Assembly (NCBI RefSeq): GCF_900100335.1
Contig: NZ_FNFE01000003.1
Coordinates: forward strand, 1-64,000
Direction of reading: 5' to 3'
Length of the DNA stretch: 64,000 bases
Origin: Natronorubrum texcoconense
GTDB lineage: Archaea > Halobacteriota > Halobacteria > Halobacteriales > Natrialbaceae
Each line of letters starts with the position of its first letter. Positions within the stretch are counted from its first letter, which is position 1. Shown in pieces: positions 53,837 to 63,791 of the stretch. The translations under genes were made by a program, and so were the position numbers. The notes under the pieces were generated by a model. It did no database searches and was not told where the DNA came from. It saw only the letters and a program-made list of their open reading frames with translations.

Positions 53837-54091
53837 ATGGAACTGGACGATATCGAGGAGCTCATCGAATCGAACCTCGAGGACGCAGACGTCACGGTCA
53901 CGCACGCACGCGACAAGCACGACGACGATCACCTCGCGGCGACCGTGATCTCGCCGGCGTTCGACGGCGTCCCGCTGGTCCAGCAACACCAGCAGGTCTA
54001 CGACGCCCTCGGCGACCACATGACGACCGACATCCACGCCCTCGAGCTCTCGACGTACACGCCCGAGGAGTACGACGAGTACGAAGGGTGA
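53837..54091 (+). CDS. BolA family protein
   Basis: An 84-residue protein of the BolA/IbaG class. It starts MELDDIEELIESNLEDADV and carries HARDKHDDDHLAATVISPAFDG, the strand-turn with conserved His, then VPLVQQHQQVYDALGDHM, the typical BolA helix. BolA proteins work with monothiol glutaredoxins or in Fe-S and redox control. The ATG at 53837 matches the family N-terminus. Confidence 0.9.
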   Translation: MELDDIEELIESNLEDADVTVTHARDKHDDDHLAATVISPAFDGVPLVQQHQQVYDALGDHMTTDIHALELSTYTPEEYDEYEG

Positions 54092-54171
54092 ACGGGGGAT
54101 CTCGGGCGGTGAGTCACCGCTGCACTCACTGCGGTCGGAACCGCAGCTTTATCCTCCCTACCTGATAGGAT

Positions 54172-54639
54172 ATGCGTATGGAATCGCTTCACCCCCGCAT
54201 CAGGCTGCTCTGGATCGCGCAGGGAGCGATCACGGCAGTCGTCCTCGGCGTCGTCCTCGCGCTCGTCGACCAGTGGATCACGGACGTTCCCACGGTCGCC
54301 ATCGCCGGCGTCGCCGCGCTCGCACTGCTACTCGGGATCGTCTACGCCGTCCGCCTCTATCAGGTCTGGAAGTTCGAACTCCAGAACGACGCGCTCTATT
54401 TGGAGCGCGGCGTCATCACGTTCGTCGAGACCGCGGTTCCGTTCGTCCGCGTCCAGCACGTCGATACGCAGTTCGGACCGATCGAACGCGCGCTCGGCCT
54501 CTCGAGCGTCGTCGTCTACACCGCGGGTTCCCGCAATGCAGACGTCCGGATCCCGGGACTGACGCCCGATCGTGCCCGGGATCTGCAGGATACGCTTCGC
54601 GAACTCGCCGTCGAGAGCGAAGCCGACGACGCGGTCTGA
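54172..54639 (+). CDS. PH (bPH2/YdbS-like) domain membrane protein
   Basis: A 155-residue protein with two TM helices (about residues 13-33 and 42-62) and a cytoplasmic bacterial-PH-2 domain (LYLERGVITFVETAVPFVRVQHVDTQFGPIERALGLSSV, given by landmarks LYLERGVIT and RVQHVDTQFGP). Such proteins occur in pairs whose function is unknown, possibly membrane stress. The next gene starts 6 bp after its stop and encodes the larger partner. An ATG at 54178 is an alternative start. Confidence 0.88.
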   Translation: MRMESLHPRIRLLWIAQGAITAVVLGVVLALVDQWITDVPTVAIAGVAALALLLGIVYAVRLYQVWKFELQNDALYLERGVITFVETAVPFVRVQHVDTQFGPIERALGLSSVVVYTAGSRNADVRIPGLTPDRARDLQDTLRELAVESEADDAV

Positions 54640-54645
54640 CCGACC

Positions 54646-56325
54646 ATGAATCGACTTCATCCACTGAGCGCGGTCGCGTACGGCCTCCAGTACGGCTTCA
54701 TCTGGCTGTGGGTCCCGATGGTGCTCGTCCTCGTTCTCGGCGGGATCATCGATCCAATCAGTCCGACCTGGTTCCCCGTGGCCGCACCGCTCGGCTTCGC
54801 CGCCGGCGTCGCCTACGGAGTCGGCTACTACTACCGGTTCGAGTACGGCATCACGCCGGACACGTTCGACGTCGCCTCGGGCGTCTTCGCGCGCCGGTCC
54901 AGGGAGATTCCGTACGGCCGCATTCAGAACGTCGACGTTCGACAGGGCGTCTTCCAGCGGCTGTTCGGCCTTGCGACCCTCTCGATCGAAACCGCCGGCG
55001 GCGGCGCCACCGAAGCCACGTTGAACTTCGTCAGCGAGTCCGAAGCGAACCGGCTTCAGGAGCAGATTCGTCGCCGAACGGCGGACGCGAAAGACCGTCG
55101 ACGCAAGCGCGAGTCGTCGACTGCTGACGGTCGAGAATCGATCGACGAAACCGGCGAAATGGTTGGTGAGGGCGACGAGACGGAGACGTCTGAGACGGAG
55201 CGTTCCGTCGATTCGGATTCGACCGATCCGTCGTCGGATCCGACCGAGAGTCGACGGGATCGCGCGCCAGCGTACGAACAACCGCGTCGCCGAAAGCTGT
55301 TCGACCTCGAGTCGCGAGAGCTCTTGCTCTACTCGTTTACGTCGTTCCGACCGGCGGCCGCGGCGGCCGTGCTGGGACTGTTCTTCATCGCGACGGACAC
55401 GTTCCTCCAGTTGCTCGTGGCGATCGCTCAGCCGGTCGGCGGTCCCGAATCGATCGGCGAGGGGACGACCACCAACTACGGCATTCTGACGCTCGTCTCG
55501 ATGATCAACGGGATCATCATCACGTACATGCTGAGCGTCGCCTACACGTTCGCCACCTACTACGACTTCCAGCTCGGCCGCGCCGACGAGGACTTCGTCT
55601 ACGAACGGGGGCTTCTCCAGCGCTACAGCGGCTCGATCCCCGTCGAGAAGGTCCAGTCGGTGACGGTGACGGCCAACCCGCTTCAGCGGCTCATCGGCTA
55701 CGCCGGGCTCTGGGTCGAGACGGCCGGCTACGGGCCCGACAGCAACGGCGGCAGTCAGTCGGCCGTGCCGCTGGCCAAACAGGGTCGCGTCCACCGATTT
55801 ACCGAAAATCTGACCGACGTAGAGACGCCGAAATTCCGGAGTCCACCGACGATGGCTCGCCGCCGCTATCTCGCCCGGTACTCGATGATCGCCGCCGGTA
55901 TCGTCGCGATTTTCTTCGGTATCGCGCAGGTGACCGGCCTCGAGCGCTGGTACCTCGCCGCAGTCGTCTTCGCGGCGGTGCCCCCCGCGGCGCACCTGAA
56001 GTACGTCCACCTCGGCTACTACGTCGGCGAGGATCACCTCGTCATCCGCCGCGGCTTCTGGAGTCGCCGAACCACCGTGATCCCCTACTACCGAATCCAG
56101 ACGGTCTCGACGCAGCGCTCCATCTTCCAGCGCCGGCTCGGACTGGCGTCGCTGGTCGTCGACACCGCGAGTTCGCGGACGTTCTTCTGGGCGACGCCGA
56201 CGATCTACGACGTCGACCTCGAGGACGCACGCGGCGTCCAACAGGCCAGTCGCAAACGCCTGCAGTCGGCGCTCCGCGAACGCGCTCGCGACGACGATCT
56301 GGGACTGTCGGTAGACTTCACCTGA
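54646..56325 (+). CDS. Large PH-domain (YdbT-like) membrane protein
   Basis: A 559-residue membrane protein with three pairs of TM helices, each followed by a bPH2 domain (signatures SREIPYGRIQNVDVRQG near 92, SGSIPVEKVQSVTVTANPLQ near 326 and TTVIPYYRIQTVSTQRSIFQ near 477). A polar acidic linker (~150-220) joins the first and second units. It forms an operon with the smaller YdbS-like gene, the same pair as in many bacteria and archaea. Function is not established. Confidence 0.88.
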   Translation: MNRLHPLSAVAYGLQYGFIWLWVPMVLVLVLGGIIDPISPTWFPVAAPLGFAAGVAYGVGYYYRFEYGITPDTFDVASGVFARRSREIPYGRIQNVDVRQGVFQRLFGLATLSIETAGGGATEATLNFVSESEANRLQEQIRRRTADAKDRRRKRESSTADGRESIDETGEMVGEGDETETSETERSVDSDSTDPSSDPTESRRDRAPAYEQPRRRKLFDLESRELLLYSFTSFRPAAAAAVLGLFFIATDTFLQLLVAIAQPVGGPESIGEGTTTNYGILTLVSMINGIIITYMLSVAYTFATYYDFQLGRADEDFVYERGLLQRYSGSIPVEKVQSVTVTANPLQRLIGYAGLWVETAGYGPDSNGGSQSAVPLAKQGRVHRFTENLTDVETPKFRSPPTMARRRYLARYSMIAAGIVAIFFGIAQVTGLERWYLAAVVFAAVPPAAHLKYVHLGYYVGEDHLVIRRGFWSRRTTVIPYYRIQTVSTQRSIFQRRLGLASLVVDTASSRTFFWATPTIYDVDLEDARGVQQASRKRLQSALRERARDDDLGLSVDFT

Positions 56326-56399
56326 CGCGGTCTCGTTTTCCCACCCGTCGCCGGCGTCGTTTCGGTGGATTTTACCACGCTCACAGCGACGCACTCCCT

Positions 56400-57818
56400 A
56401 TGGGAGACGAAGACACGGACTACCGTATCGAGGAGGACAGTCTCGGCGAGATGCAGGTTCCCAAGGACGCCTACTGGGGCGCACAGACCCAGCGGGCCAT
56501 CCAGAACTTCCCCATTTCGGGCATCTCCTTCAGTCGACGATTCGTCCGCGCGCTCGGCGTCGTCAAGAAGGGGGCCGCACAGGCTAACCGCGACCTCGAC
56601 CTGATCGAGGACGACGTCGCCGAAGCGATCATCGAGGCCGCCGACGAGGTCATCGCCGGCGAACACGACGACCAGTTCCCGGTCGACGTCTTCCAGACCG
56701 GCTCTGGGACCTCCTCGAACATGAACGCCAACGAGGTTATCGCCAACCGCGCCGCAGAGCTCATGGGCAGCGAGATCGGCGACCGCGTCGTCCACCCCAA
56801 CGACCACGTTAACTACGGCCAGTCGTCCAACGACGTCATCCCCACCGCGATGCACGTCGCCTCCCTCGAGGCCGTCGAGAAGGACGTCATTCCGGCACTC
56901 GACACGCTCCGCGAGGCGCTCGAGCGCAAAGAGGAGGAGTTCGACGACGTCGTCAAAACCGGCCGCACGCACCTGCAGGACGCGACGCCGGTCACGCTCG
57001 GCCAAGAGTTCGGCGGCTACCGCACGCAGGTCGAGAAAGGACTTGGCCGCGTGGACAACGTCCGCGAACACCTCGCGGAACTCGCGCTGGGCGGAACCGC
57101 GACGGGGACCGGCCTCAATACGCACGAGGAGTTCCCCGGCCGCGCCGCCGAGTACATCACCAAAGAGACCGGCGTCCAGTTCCGCGAGGCCGACGACCAC
57201 TTCGAGGCCCAGGCCGCCCACGACGCGATGAGCGAGGCCCACGGCGCGCTCCGCGTGATTGCGGGCTCGCTGAACAAGATCGCCAACGACCTGCGACTGC
57301 TGGCCTCCGGTCCGCGAAACGGGCTCGGCGAGATCGAACAGCCCGAGAACCAGCCCGGCTCGTCGATCATGCCCGGCAAGATCAACCCGGTCGTCGCCGA
57401 AGCCGTTAATCAGGTTCACAAGCAGGTCGTCGGCAACGACGCCGCCGTCGCAGCGGGCGCAGCGGAGGGTCAGATCGACCTCAACCTCTACAAGCCCGTC
57501 CTCGCGCACAACTTCCTCGAGTCGGCGGAGCTCATTTCGAACTCGAGCCAGGTCTTCGCCGAGCGCTTCGTCGATCCGCTCGAGGCCAACGCGGAGTACT
57601 GCGAAGAGCGCGTCGAGCAGTCGATGGCGATGGCCACCTCGCTGAACGTCCACATCGGCTACGACAAGGCCAGCGAAGTCGCGAAAACCGCACTCAAGGA
57701 GGACAAGACGGTTCGCGAGGTCGTCCTCGAGAAGGGCTACCTCAGCGAAGCGGAAGCCGACGAGGTCCTCGACCCCCGAAAGATGACCGAGCGCGGCATT
57801 CTCGGTCAGGACGACTGA
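56400..57818 (+). CDS. fumC: Fumarate hydratase class II
   Basis: A 472-residue enzyme of the TCA cycle that interconverts fumarate and malate without an Fe-S cluster. Signatures: TGSGTSSNMNANEVIANRA (~100-118), HPNDHVNYGQSSNDVIPTA (~131-150), TGRTHLQDATPVTLGQE (~185) and GSSIMPGKINPVVAEA (~320), which contains the catalytic serine loop. The length is standard. It is transcribed away from the PH-domain genes with about 75 bp between. Confidence 0.97.
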   Translation: MGDEDTDYRIEEDSLGEMQVPKDAYWGAQTQRAIQNFPISGISFSRRFVRALGVVKKGAAQANRDLDLIEDDVAEAIIEAADEVIAGEHDDQFPVDVFQTGSGTSSNMNANEVIANRAAELMGSEIGDRVVHPNDHVNYGQSSNDVIPTAMHVASLEAVEKDVIPALDTLREALERKEEEFDDVVKTGRTHLQDATPVTLGQEFGGYRTQVEKGLGRVDNVREHLAELALGGTATGTGLNTHEEFPGRAAEYITKETGVQFREADDHFEAQAAHDAMSEAHGALRVIAGSLNKIANDLRLLASGPRNGLGEIEQPENQPGSSIMPGKINPVVAEAVNQVHKQVVGNDAAVAAGAAEGQIDLNLYKPVLAHNFLESAELISNSSQVFAERFVDPLEANAEYCEERVEQSMAMATSLNVHIGYDKASEVAKTALKEDKTVREVVLEKGYLSEAEADEVLDPRKMTERGILGQDD

Positions 57819-58099
57819 CTCGAGTCGCTACCTGAGCCGATATTTCGGGACTGATTTCCTTCGTATAATTCGAAGCTGGCACATTTCTGATACTGTGTCG
57901 TGTAACCGAGTCACACGACGTTGCTGTGCGTAGACGTGACAGGAAACGGAGTACCCGAGACTGAGTAAACAGGTCGATTGGTCGTTCTTTCTTCCCGGAC
58001 TACCTCGGGTAAATCGGCACAGTGAAGCCGAATCACGTCCGTTTCGGACGCAAGAAACAAACCCAAGCAGTTTTGATGGATGCTCGCGTCAGACGAAAT

Positions 58100-58333
58100 A
58101 TGCACACCTGTCGCAACTGCAACCAGTCCTTCCAGACGGAGCTCGCCCTCGAACTACACCGCGATACGTGCAAAAAGGGACAGCTTTTCTGCCAGGTATG
58201 TGGCGACCGGTTCCGGGAAGGCGATGCGACTCAGGACGGGTGGCACTTCGAGTGCCCGAACGAGGAGTGTGAGGGCGACGGACTGCAAGAGGACCTGTAT
58301 CGCGTCGACGACGTCCGAGCAGCGACTCACTGA
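58100..58333 (+). CDS. HVO_2901-like zinc-finger protein
   Basis: A 77-residue protein with a C2H2-like start (CRNCNQSF, then LELHRDTC) followed by CQVCGDRF and CPNEEC, so it can bind two zinc ions. It resembles the haloarchaeal HVO_2901 family, function unknown. The ATG at 58100 begins the first finger directly; a longer in-frame start at 58022 would add unrelated residues. Confidence 0.8.
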   Translation: MHTCRNCNQSFQTELALELHRDTCKKGQLFCQVCGDRFREGDATQDGWHFECPNEECEGDGLQEDLYRVDDVRAATH

Positions 58334-58430
58334 TCGAAGACGAAGGGTTCCGTTCGAGTCGGGTTTCGACCGAGCGTGGTCGTGACCACACGTGCTTCCT
58401 GCCCCACACGTTCTTGCGCTCTGAGCCCAT

Positions 58431-58928
58431 ATGCGAGATATGGCGACCGAACACTCATCTAACTCCTCGAACGAGACGACGGACTCACAGTCGTCGAACT
58501 CGAGTACCGCGTCCGTCGACCCGCGAGCACCGCGGTTCGGCCAATCGATCACGGCGACGCTGTTGCTGATTGGCGTCGTGTTTACGCAACCGGTGTTCGT
58601 CTACGCCGTGGCAGGGATTCTCGGATTCGCAGCGGTCTCGCGGTGGCGACTCGATCCCTACCACCTGTGCTGGAAGCACGTCGTGATCCCCGTGCTGGGC
58701 CGGCCGGACGAACCCGAACCCGCAGCACCGCACCGGTTCGCAAAACTGCTCGGCGCCGTCGGCGCCGGCGTTGCGTCGGTGCTTCTCGTAGTCGGATTCC
58801 CGACGGTCGGCTACGCGATCGCCGCGCTGGTCGCACTCCTCGCGGGGCTTGCGGCAACGACCGGATTCTGTCTCGGCTGCCGGATGTACAGACAGGTATC
58901 GTTCCTGCGGTCTCGAAACGTTCTCTGA
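58431..58928 (+). CDS. DUF4395-like membrane protein
   Basis: A 165-residue membrane protein with hydrophobic segments at about residues 40-66 and 107-147. DPRAPRFGQSITATLLL and the C-terminal CLGCRMYRQVSF are DUF4395 hallmarks; the CxxC-type pair suggests redox or metal binding. Related proteins are often near thioredoxin or sulfur-handling genes, but none is adjacent here. The N-terminal 25 residues are Ser/Asn-rich. The ATG at 58440 is an alternative start. Confidence 0.85.
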   Translation: MRDMATEHSSNSSNETTDSQSSNSSTASVDPRAPRFGQSITATLLLIGVVFTQPVFVYAVAGILGFAAVSRWRLDPYHLCWKHVVIPVLGRPDEPEPAAPHRFAKLLGAVGAGVASVLLVVGFPTVGYAIAALVALLAGLAATTGFCLGCRMYRQVSFLRSRNVL

Positions 58929-58962
58929 ACGTCGGTCGACTCGTTGTGCCGGCGTGCACGTG

Positions 58963-59619
58963 CTACTCGGGACTCGACGTTGCACTCTTGAGCTTTCGGA
59001 CGGCGTCAGCATCGTTCTCGGCAATTTTGCCGACGAGTTTCCGCGCTCCCGCTTCGACCTCGTCGTTCGGAACGACCCGGTTGGCGATACCCAGTTCTCG
59101 CGCTCGTTCGGGGGCGACCGGCTCGCCCGTAAGCGCGATCTCTTTTGCGACTCTGGTTCCCGCAACCGCCTCGAGGTACGGAATCGATTCCGTTGGTGCG
59201 ATACCGAACTGCACCTCCGGCAGCGCGAGTTTGGTCTCCTCCCCGAGCACGAGGAAGTCACACCGCAGGGAGAGGATGAACCCGATCCCGATGAGGGCAC
59301 CGCGGGCCGCGACAGCGGTCGGATACGGTCTCGAGACGAGGAACTCGTAGATTTCGGCGGTCAACGAACCGATCTCGTCCGCGTACGTCTCGTCGTAGGC
59401 GGGGTCGGCGACGATCTCCCGGTCCATTCCGGCACAGGTCACGTCGCCGGCACCCGTGATGACGAGTCCACCGATCTCGTCTTCGGGGAGGTCGACGAGC
59501 GCGTCTCGCACGGCGGAGAGTGACTCGAGGGTGACGGCGTTGAGCTTCTCCGGACGGTTCAGCGTGACGGTCGCAATTCCCTCGGCGAAATCGACGTCGA
59601 CGAGTGATGGCGAAGCCAT
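58963..59619 (-). CDS. Enoyl-CoA hydratase/isomerase family protein
   Basis: A 218-residue crotonase-fold protein, slightly short for the family. ATVTLNRPEKLNAVT (~16-30), GAGDVTCAGMDREIVAD (~56-72) forming the CoA oxyanion loop, AVAARGALIGIGFILSLRCDF (~104-124) and LPEVQFGIAPTESIPYL follow in the normal order. The usual catalytic glutamate positions are partly substituted (IGIGFILSLRCD), so activity may be isomerase or thioesterase-like. No beta-oxidation genes are adjacent. Confidence 0.85.
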   Translation of the reverse strand: MASPSLVDVDFAEGIATVTLNRPEKLNAVTLESLSAVRDALVDLPEDEIGGLVITGAGDVTCAGMDREIVADPAYDETYADEIGSLTAEIYEFLVSRPYPTAVAARGALIGIGFILSLRCDFLVLGEETKLALPEVQFGIAPTESIPYLEAVAGTRVAKEIALTGEPVAPERARELGIANRVVPNDEVEAGARKLVGKIAENDADAVRKLKSATSSPE

Positions 59620-59742
59620 ACTCCCCTATCTGGACGGTTGCTGTTAACTCCCCACGGAACAGCTCGGTACCGACGCGAGGCGACCCGAAACTGAGCGAGG
59701 GATACTCGCGGTGACACGGCATCGCGCGCGTGACGAACCCGG

Positions 59743-61476
59743 TTACGCGGCGATCGGGAGCTCGATCTTGAATACTGTTCCCTCCGGATCGTTGTCCTCC
59801 ATCTCGACCGATCCGCCGTACCAACTCAGAAACGTCTGTACCAGATGCAATCCCAGTCCGCTGCCGCCGCTGTGTTCGCCCTTTACGCCTCGGTCGAAGA
59901 CTTGATCCTGTAACGCCGCTGGAATTCCGGGGCCGTTGTCCGCGATTCGAACGCACGCACGACCGTCGTCGATGGCGACGGAGATGTGGACCGTCGGAAC
60001 CTCCTTGTCGTTGTGCAGTACCGCGTTTCGAAGCACGTTGCTGACCGCGGACGCGAGCGCCCTGTCCGCGGTGACCTCGACGTCCGGTGGTTCCTCGAGC
60101 GTGAACTCTGCGTGCGGAAACGCCTCGGCCGCCTTCTCGACCTCCTCTCGGAGTACCCGTTGGAGCAATATCGAGTGGGTCCAGTCCTCACCCGGCTGCT
60201 CGAGCGGTTGTGACAGCTCCGACGCGATCTCCGTGAGGTCTGCGATGTGCCTGACGGAGGTATCGATACGGTCGAGAATGGGTGCCGCGTCCGCTTCGAG
60301 CGACGACTCTTCGACCATTTCGTCGAGAATTTCGGTCCAGCCGAGCGCGACCATCGTGTCGTTCCGGATATCGTGACGGAGCATCTGGTTTAGCGTCTCG
60401 AGCTGTTCGTTGTGACGCTCCAGGAGCTGGTCGTACTGGACGCGCTTGGTAACGTCCTGGATGACCACGTGGTATCCGTACTCGACACCCCGGAGGTCAA
60501 CGAGTCGCGTCGTCGAGACGGCGTACACGTTATCGTCGATCCACAACTCCGACTCTCCCCCGTTCGCAACGATGGCGTCGACCCATTCGGCCGCTTCGGA
60601 GAGCGTTCTCAGCGGTCGTCCGGCGATCGGGCCGGTTACGTCTAAGTACTCGCGCGCAGTCCGGTTGCACTCTACGACGTGACGCTCCGTCCCGACGATT
60701 AAGACCCCGTTCGGCGTCGTCTCGAGCATCATGTCGAACGGGACAGGGACGGTGTCGAGAAATCGGTACTTGAACAGGGCCCACGCGAAGATGGAGCCGG
60801 TGAACGCGTACAGGAACGGCTCGAGTTCGTACGTCGCTCCGAAGTCGAACACGGCCGGCCCGACGTAGTAATAAAAGGGTACGAGCGTTGCGTACGGTGC
60901 GAGAGCGATCACGAGAGCCCCGATCTGACTCCGCTGTCCCATTGTGGTCCGAAGGTACGTTCGCACCAGGAGGAGCAAGCCGACCGTGATCACGGCGTCA
61001 CCGTACAGTCCGTCGATGGTGTACCACGGACCGACGTCGTAATCCATGTATGCGATACCACCCTCGTCGACCAACTGCGGGTTCTGGACGATGAGATCGG
61101 GAGCCAGCGGAGTGAACGCGAGCACGAGCGTGATCGTCGGGACGATCGCCAGGGCGACGAGCAGTTTCGGCGTTATCCAGCGGTTTCGTCCGGTGTACTC
61201 GAGGACGAACACGAGCGTCGCCGGCGGAATGAGCACCCAGCCGAGATACTGGACGCGCCACCAGAACAGGCTCGGTTCGAGAGCGACGATCGAGTACTCG
61301 ATGACGGTCGTCCCGGCGTAGAACGCACAGCCGGACATCATAATCGCAAACGGGCGTGTGGCCGGCTGATCGCGGTACCACCAGCCAGCGATCGCGAGGG
61401 CGCTACAGATCACAAACGACGCGAAGAGTACCGGCGTATGGGGCGTCCACTGGAGTGCTAGATAAGGAAGAGACAT
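59743..61476 (-). CDS. Membrane sensor histidine kinase (7TM-PAS-HisKA)
   Basis: A 577-residue kinase. Residues 1-235 hold seven hydrophobic segments of the histidine-kinase 7TM sensor type. A PAS domain (~245-345) follows, then the dimerisation helix with NQMLRHDIRND (phospho-acceptor His 368), and an ATPase domain with N-box AVSNVLRNAVLHND (~485), IADNGPGIP and GSGLGLHLV. No response regulator gene is next to it, as is frequent in haloarchaea. The signal sensed is unknown. Confidence 0.93.
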   Translation of the reverse strand: MSLPYLALQWTPHTPVLFASFVICSALAIAGWWYRDQPATRPFAIMMSGCAFYAGTTVIEYSIVALEPSLFWWRVQYLGWVLIPPATLVFVLEYTGRNRWITPKLLVALAIVPTITLVLAFTPLAPDLIVQNPQLVDEGGIAYMDYDVGPWYTIDGLYGDAVITVGLLLLVRTYLRTTMGQRSQIGALVIALAPYATLVPFYYYVGPAVFDFGATYELEPFLYAFTGSIFAWALFKYRFLDTVPVPFDMMLETTPNGVLIVGTERHVVECNRTAREYLDVTGPIAGRPLRTLSEAAEWVDAIVANGGESELWIDDNVYAVSTTRLVDLRGVEYGYHVVIQDVTKRVQYDQLLERHNEQLETLNQMLRHDIRNDTMVALGWTEILDEMVEESSLEADAAPILDRIDTSVRHIADLTEIASELSQPLEQPGEDWTHSILLQRVLREEVEKAAEAFPHAEFTLEEPPDVEVTADRALASAVSNVLRNAVLHNDKEVPTVHISVAIDDGRACVRIADNGPGIPAALQDQVFDRGVKGEHSGGSGLGLHLVQTFLSWYGGSVEMEDNDPEGTVFKIELPIAA

Positions 61477-63395
61477 ATCGGTGCTATGCTATCAAACCAC
61501 AAGGAATACTATTTAGTTTGGGTTGAAACCCCCATCTCGTCAGTAGGCCAGCTATCGTCCGCTAATCGGAGGGCCTGTAAAACGGAGGCTGTCGGTCCCC
61601 ATCGTTACTCCGGGAGTGAATCCGTTTTTCGATCCCTGTGGGTGTTCCAGTTAGGCTACCGGGGCTTGTTTCGATATAGCATTATATGGTTTATTAGACG
61701 TGTAGCTACCGTCTGGCACAAGAAGAATGAAATGGTAACATAACGCAATCGATGCCGGTATCGGCCGTCAGAGACGGACTGTATTCCAGGAACGATTGCC
61801 ACGATACAGAAGACGGTTTCTGGCAGCCGACAGCAGAACAGGTAGTGGCGATAGTACACCAGTCCGGACCACATCCGTACACGAACGGGCTGCTACCGAT
61901 ACTGTGGCTCTCTCCCTGAAGCGCACTATACCACGTCGGGACACGGTGGAAAGATCTCGTCCGGATACGTGGTACGGAACCAGAATCACGGTGGCACTAT
62001 TGCTCTTCTCGAGACCCGAGCCGAGACCGATATTGAAACGACCGACACTGGCTCACTGGTCGCACTCGCCTATCGCGTTCCCTACCTTGTTATCACACGA
62101 ACTACTGCCGTCTGCTCGCGAGGAAAGTAAATATTTCACGGAGATCGTGACGGTGTTCGGTCGACGAACTGTTTCGTTGGCCTCACAGTCGGTAGGGGAG
62201 ATCCCGTTCCAGACGGCTCGAGCCCGCGTCTGTTCGTCCGTGAACCCGTTCCCCGTCAGTAGTGGTGGACAATCGCCGAGGACGCCTCGAGGCGTTCAGA
62301 ACACCACTTCGGAAAGTCAGCGGAACGCGACCCTGCTTGATTCCGCGATGATCTCAGCGTGCTCCGCCGGTTCGACGGAGCCACCGATGAAGATGGAATT
62401 GATTCTCGAACACCACCAGAGTACGCGATCTGCCGTCTCGTATCGGTGCTGTATCGCACCAGTCACTCCTAACGTCGCTATATGGCCGCTGAGGCGATTT
62501 TATCGATCTCCGAACCTGTGGGGTGTGGAACTGCGTTTCGACGCCCTACGTAACCTCGAGAACGGGCTCAGCTGAGGCCAAGTCGCAGTCAGCCCCCGCC
62601 GATCGAAGTGAAATGGGTCGTCCCGAGCCAGGAATGTACACCACATCTACCGCGTAACGTCGTGGACCGACACCGCCGGTTCGCTACGGGTTGGAGATAC
62701 GACTCGAGTTGGCTCCGGCCGCCCGAGCATAGGCTGATCGACGCCTCCCGAGCGTCGAACCGGCTCAGTCTCGTTCGAGTGACTCTCGTGAACCGAAAGC
62801 CCTCGAGCGCCACGACCGACCGAGCGGCGGATGTGGCGGCCCCGGCCGTGACGATATCGGCCCGTCACGACGAAGTCCTTGACAAGTGGTCTCCCTGGTG
62901 TCGGTTCAGTGACGGTCTCGAAATCTCGAGTGAGATTCCGGCCCCATCAGCGGGCTGAATTGGGTCGCGATCGCTCGCCGAAATTCACCGCGAAAACACC
63001 CCACCGTTCTCGCTTGATCGAGAGACGAATCCGAGAATATTTTCTCACATCCATACTTGGAATAATGTGGTAATTTTCACGGATGTTCACGTGCATTTAT
63101 CGCTCGAAAACACACGAGCTACCATATGTATGATAGTTATTTTGGCGCGCTAATCAGGCGTCTATTCTCGAGTTTGCTCGCCCAATAGCCAACTTCAACT
63201 GCCGCAACTACATCTGATATCTCAAACTGTGGCCCCAAAATCACCCGATTTCAATCTCAAACCGTATCCTCTTTCAAGATCCAATCCGAAAAGGTGGGCC
63301 CGCATTTGGCGCAAAACTCGGCCCGCGAGAAGAGATAAAAACACTTAGCCCGAATAATGGGTAGATTGATTATCACCGCGTTTGATTGGTGCCGT
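61477..63395. other. Low-coding, probably decayed region
   Basis: Nearly 2 kb without a gene I can support. Open frames here translate to Arg/Ser-rich or interrupted peptides with weak codon bias. The part 63030-63260 is AT-richer than the flanks and includes two similar TCTCAAAC-C/T-GT motifs. Together with the integrase-type gene at its right end, it looks like the remains of a mobile or accessory segment. No insertion sequence or tRNA was recognised. Confidence 0.5.
62317..62499 (-). pseudogene. Possible gene fragment with disrupted frame
   Basis: A 60-codon open stretch on the minus strand gives a fairly protein-like product (HRYETADRVLWWCSRINSIF, then GGSVEPAEHAEIIAESSRVAF). It lacks a clear start, and related reading continues only in other frames, as expected for a frameshifted remnant. 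No family recognised. Confidence 0.3.
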
Positions 63396-63791
63396 ATGAG
63401 CGATTCGGCGGACACCGAACGAACCACCGTCAAGACCTACGTCCCGTCCTACCAGAAATCTGAATGGCAGTCTCACGCCGACGATCTGGGGATGAGTCAG
63501 GCCGAGTTCGTTCGGACGATGGTGCAGGCCGGTCGATCGGGGTTCGATGGCGACCGAGAGGAACCCCATTCTCCGGACTCAGACCCTGGGGGTAACGGCC
63601 TCGAAACACGGGTCCTCAAACTACTCGAGTCTGACACGTATTCGTGGGACGAGTTGCTGGAAGCGGTGTCGGACGACATCGAATCGCGACTCGACGAAAC
63701 GCTCGAAAATCTCCAGGCGAACAACCGGGTTCGATACAGCGGACGCCACGGCGGATACACCGCCGTCGACGGTGGTGTCGATGGCGACTGA
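63396..63791 (+). CDS. DUF5805-like protein, partner of integrase
   Basis: A 131-residue protein. The N-terminal part (TTVKTYVPSYQKSEWQSHAD, then GMSQAEFVRTMVQAGRSGF) looks like a ribbon-helix-helix DNA-binding fold, and the C-terminal part (LLESDTYSWDELLEAVSDDIESRLDETLENLQANNRV, cited by ends) like a winged helix. This matches haloarchaeal DUF5805, usually encoded immediately before a tyrosine recombinase, as here. Its stop overlaps the recombinase start by 11 bp, so the two are likely made together. Confidence 0.85.
   Translation: MSDSADTERTTVKTYVPSYQKSEWQSHADDLGMSQAEFVRTMVQAGRSGFDGDREEPHSPDSDPGGNGLETRVLKLLESDTYSWDELLEAVSDDIESRLDETLENLQANNRVRYSGRHGGYTAVDGGVDGD

Noticed and set aside
54328-56394. 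A 688-codon minus-strand frame opposite the PH-domain genes
   Set aside because: Arg-rich, no known motifs; the plus strand encodes clear TM and PH domains with matching family lengths.
56205-57653. A 482-codon minus-strand frame opposite fumC
   Set aside because: fumC motifs on the plus strand are unambiguous; the antisense product has no recognisable fold.
61796-62575. A 259-codon plus-strand frame in the low-coding strip
   Set aside because: Composition and codon use are not those of haloarchaeal proteins, and no motif is visible; I treat the region as non-coding or decayed.
62608-62958. A 116-codon plus-strand frame with a competing minus-strand frame
   Set aside because: Neither frame has codon bias or family-like features; overlapping open frames are expected at this GC content.
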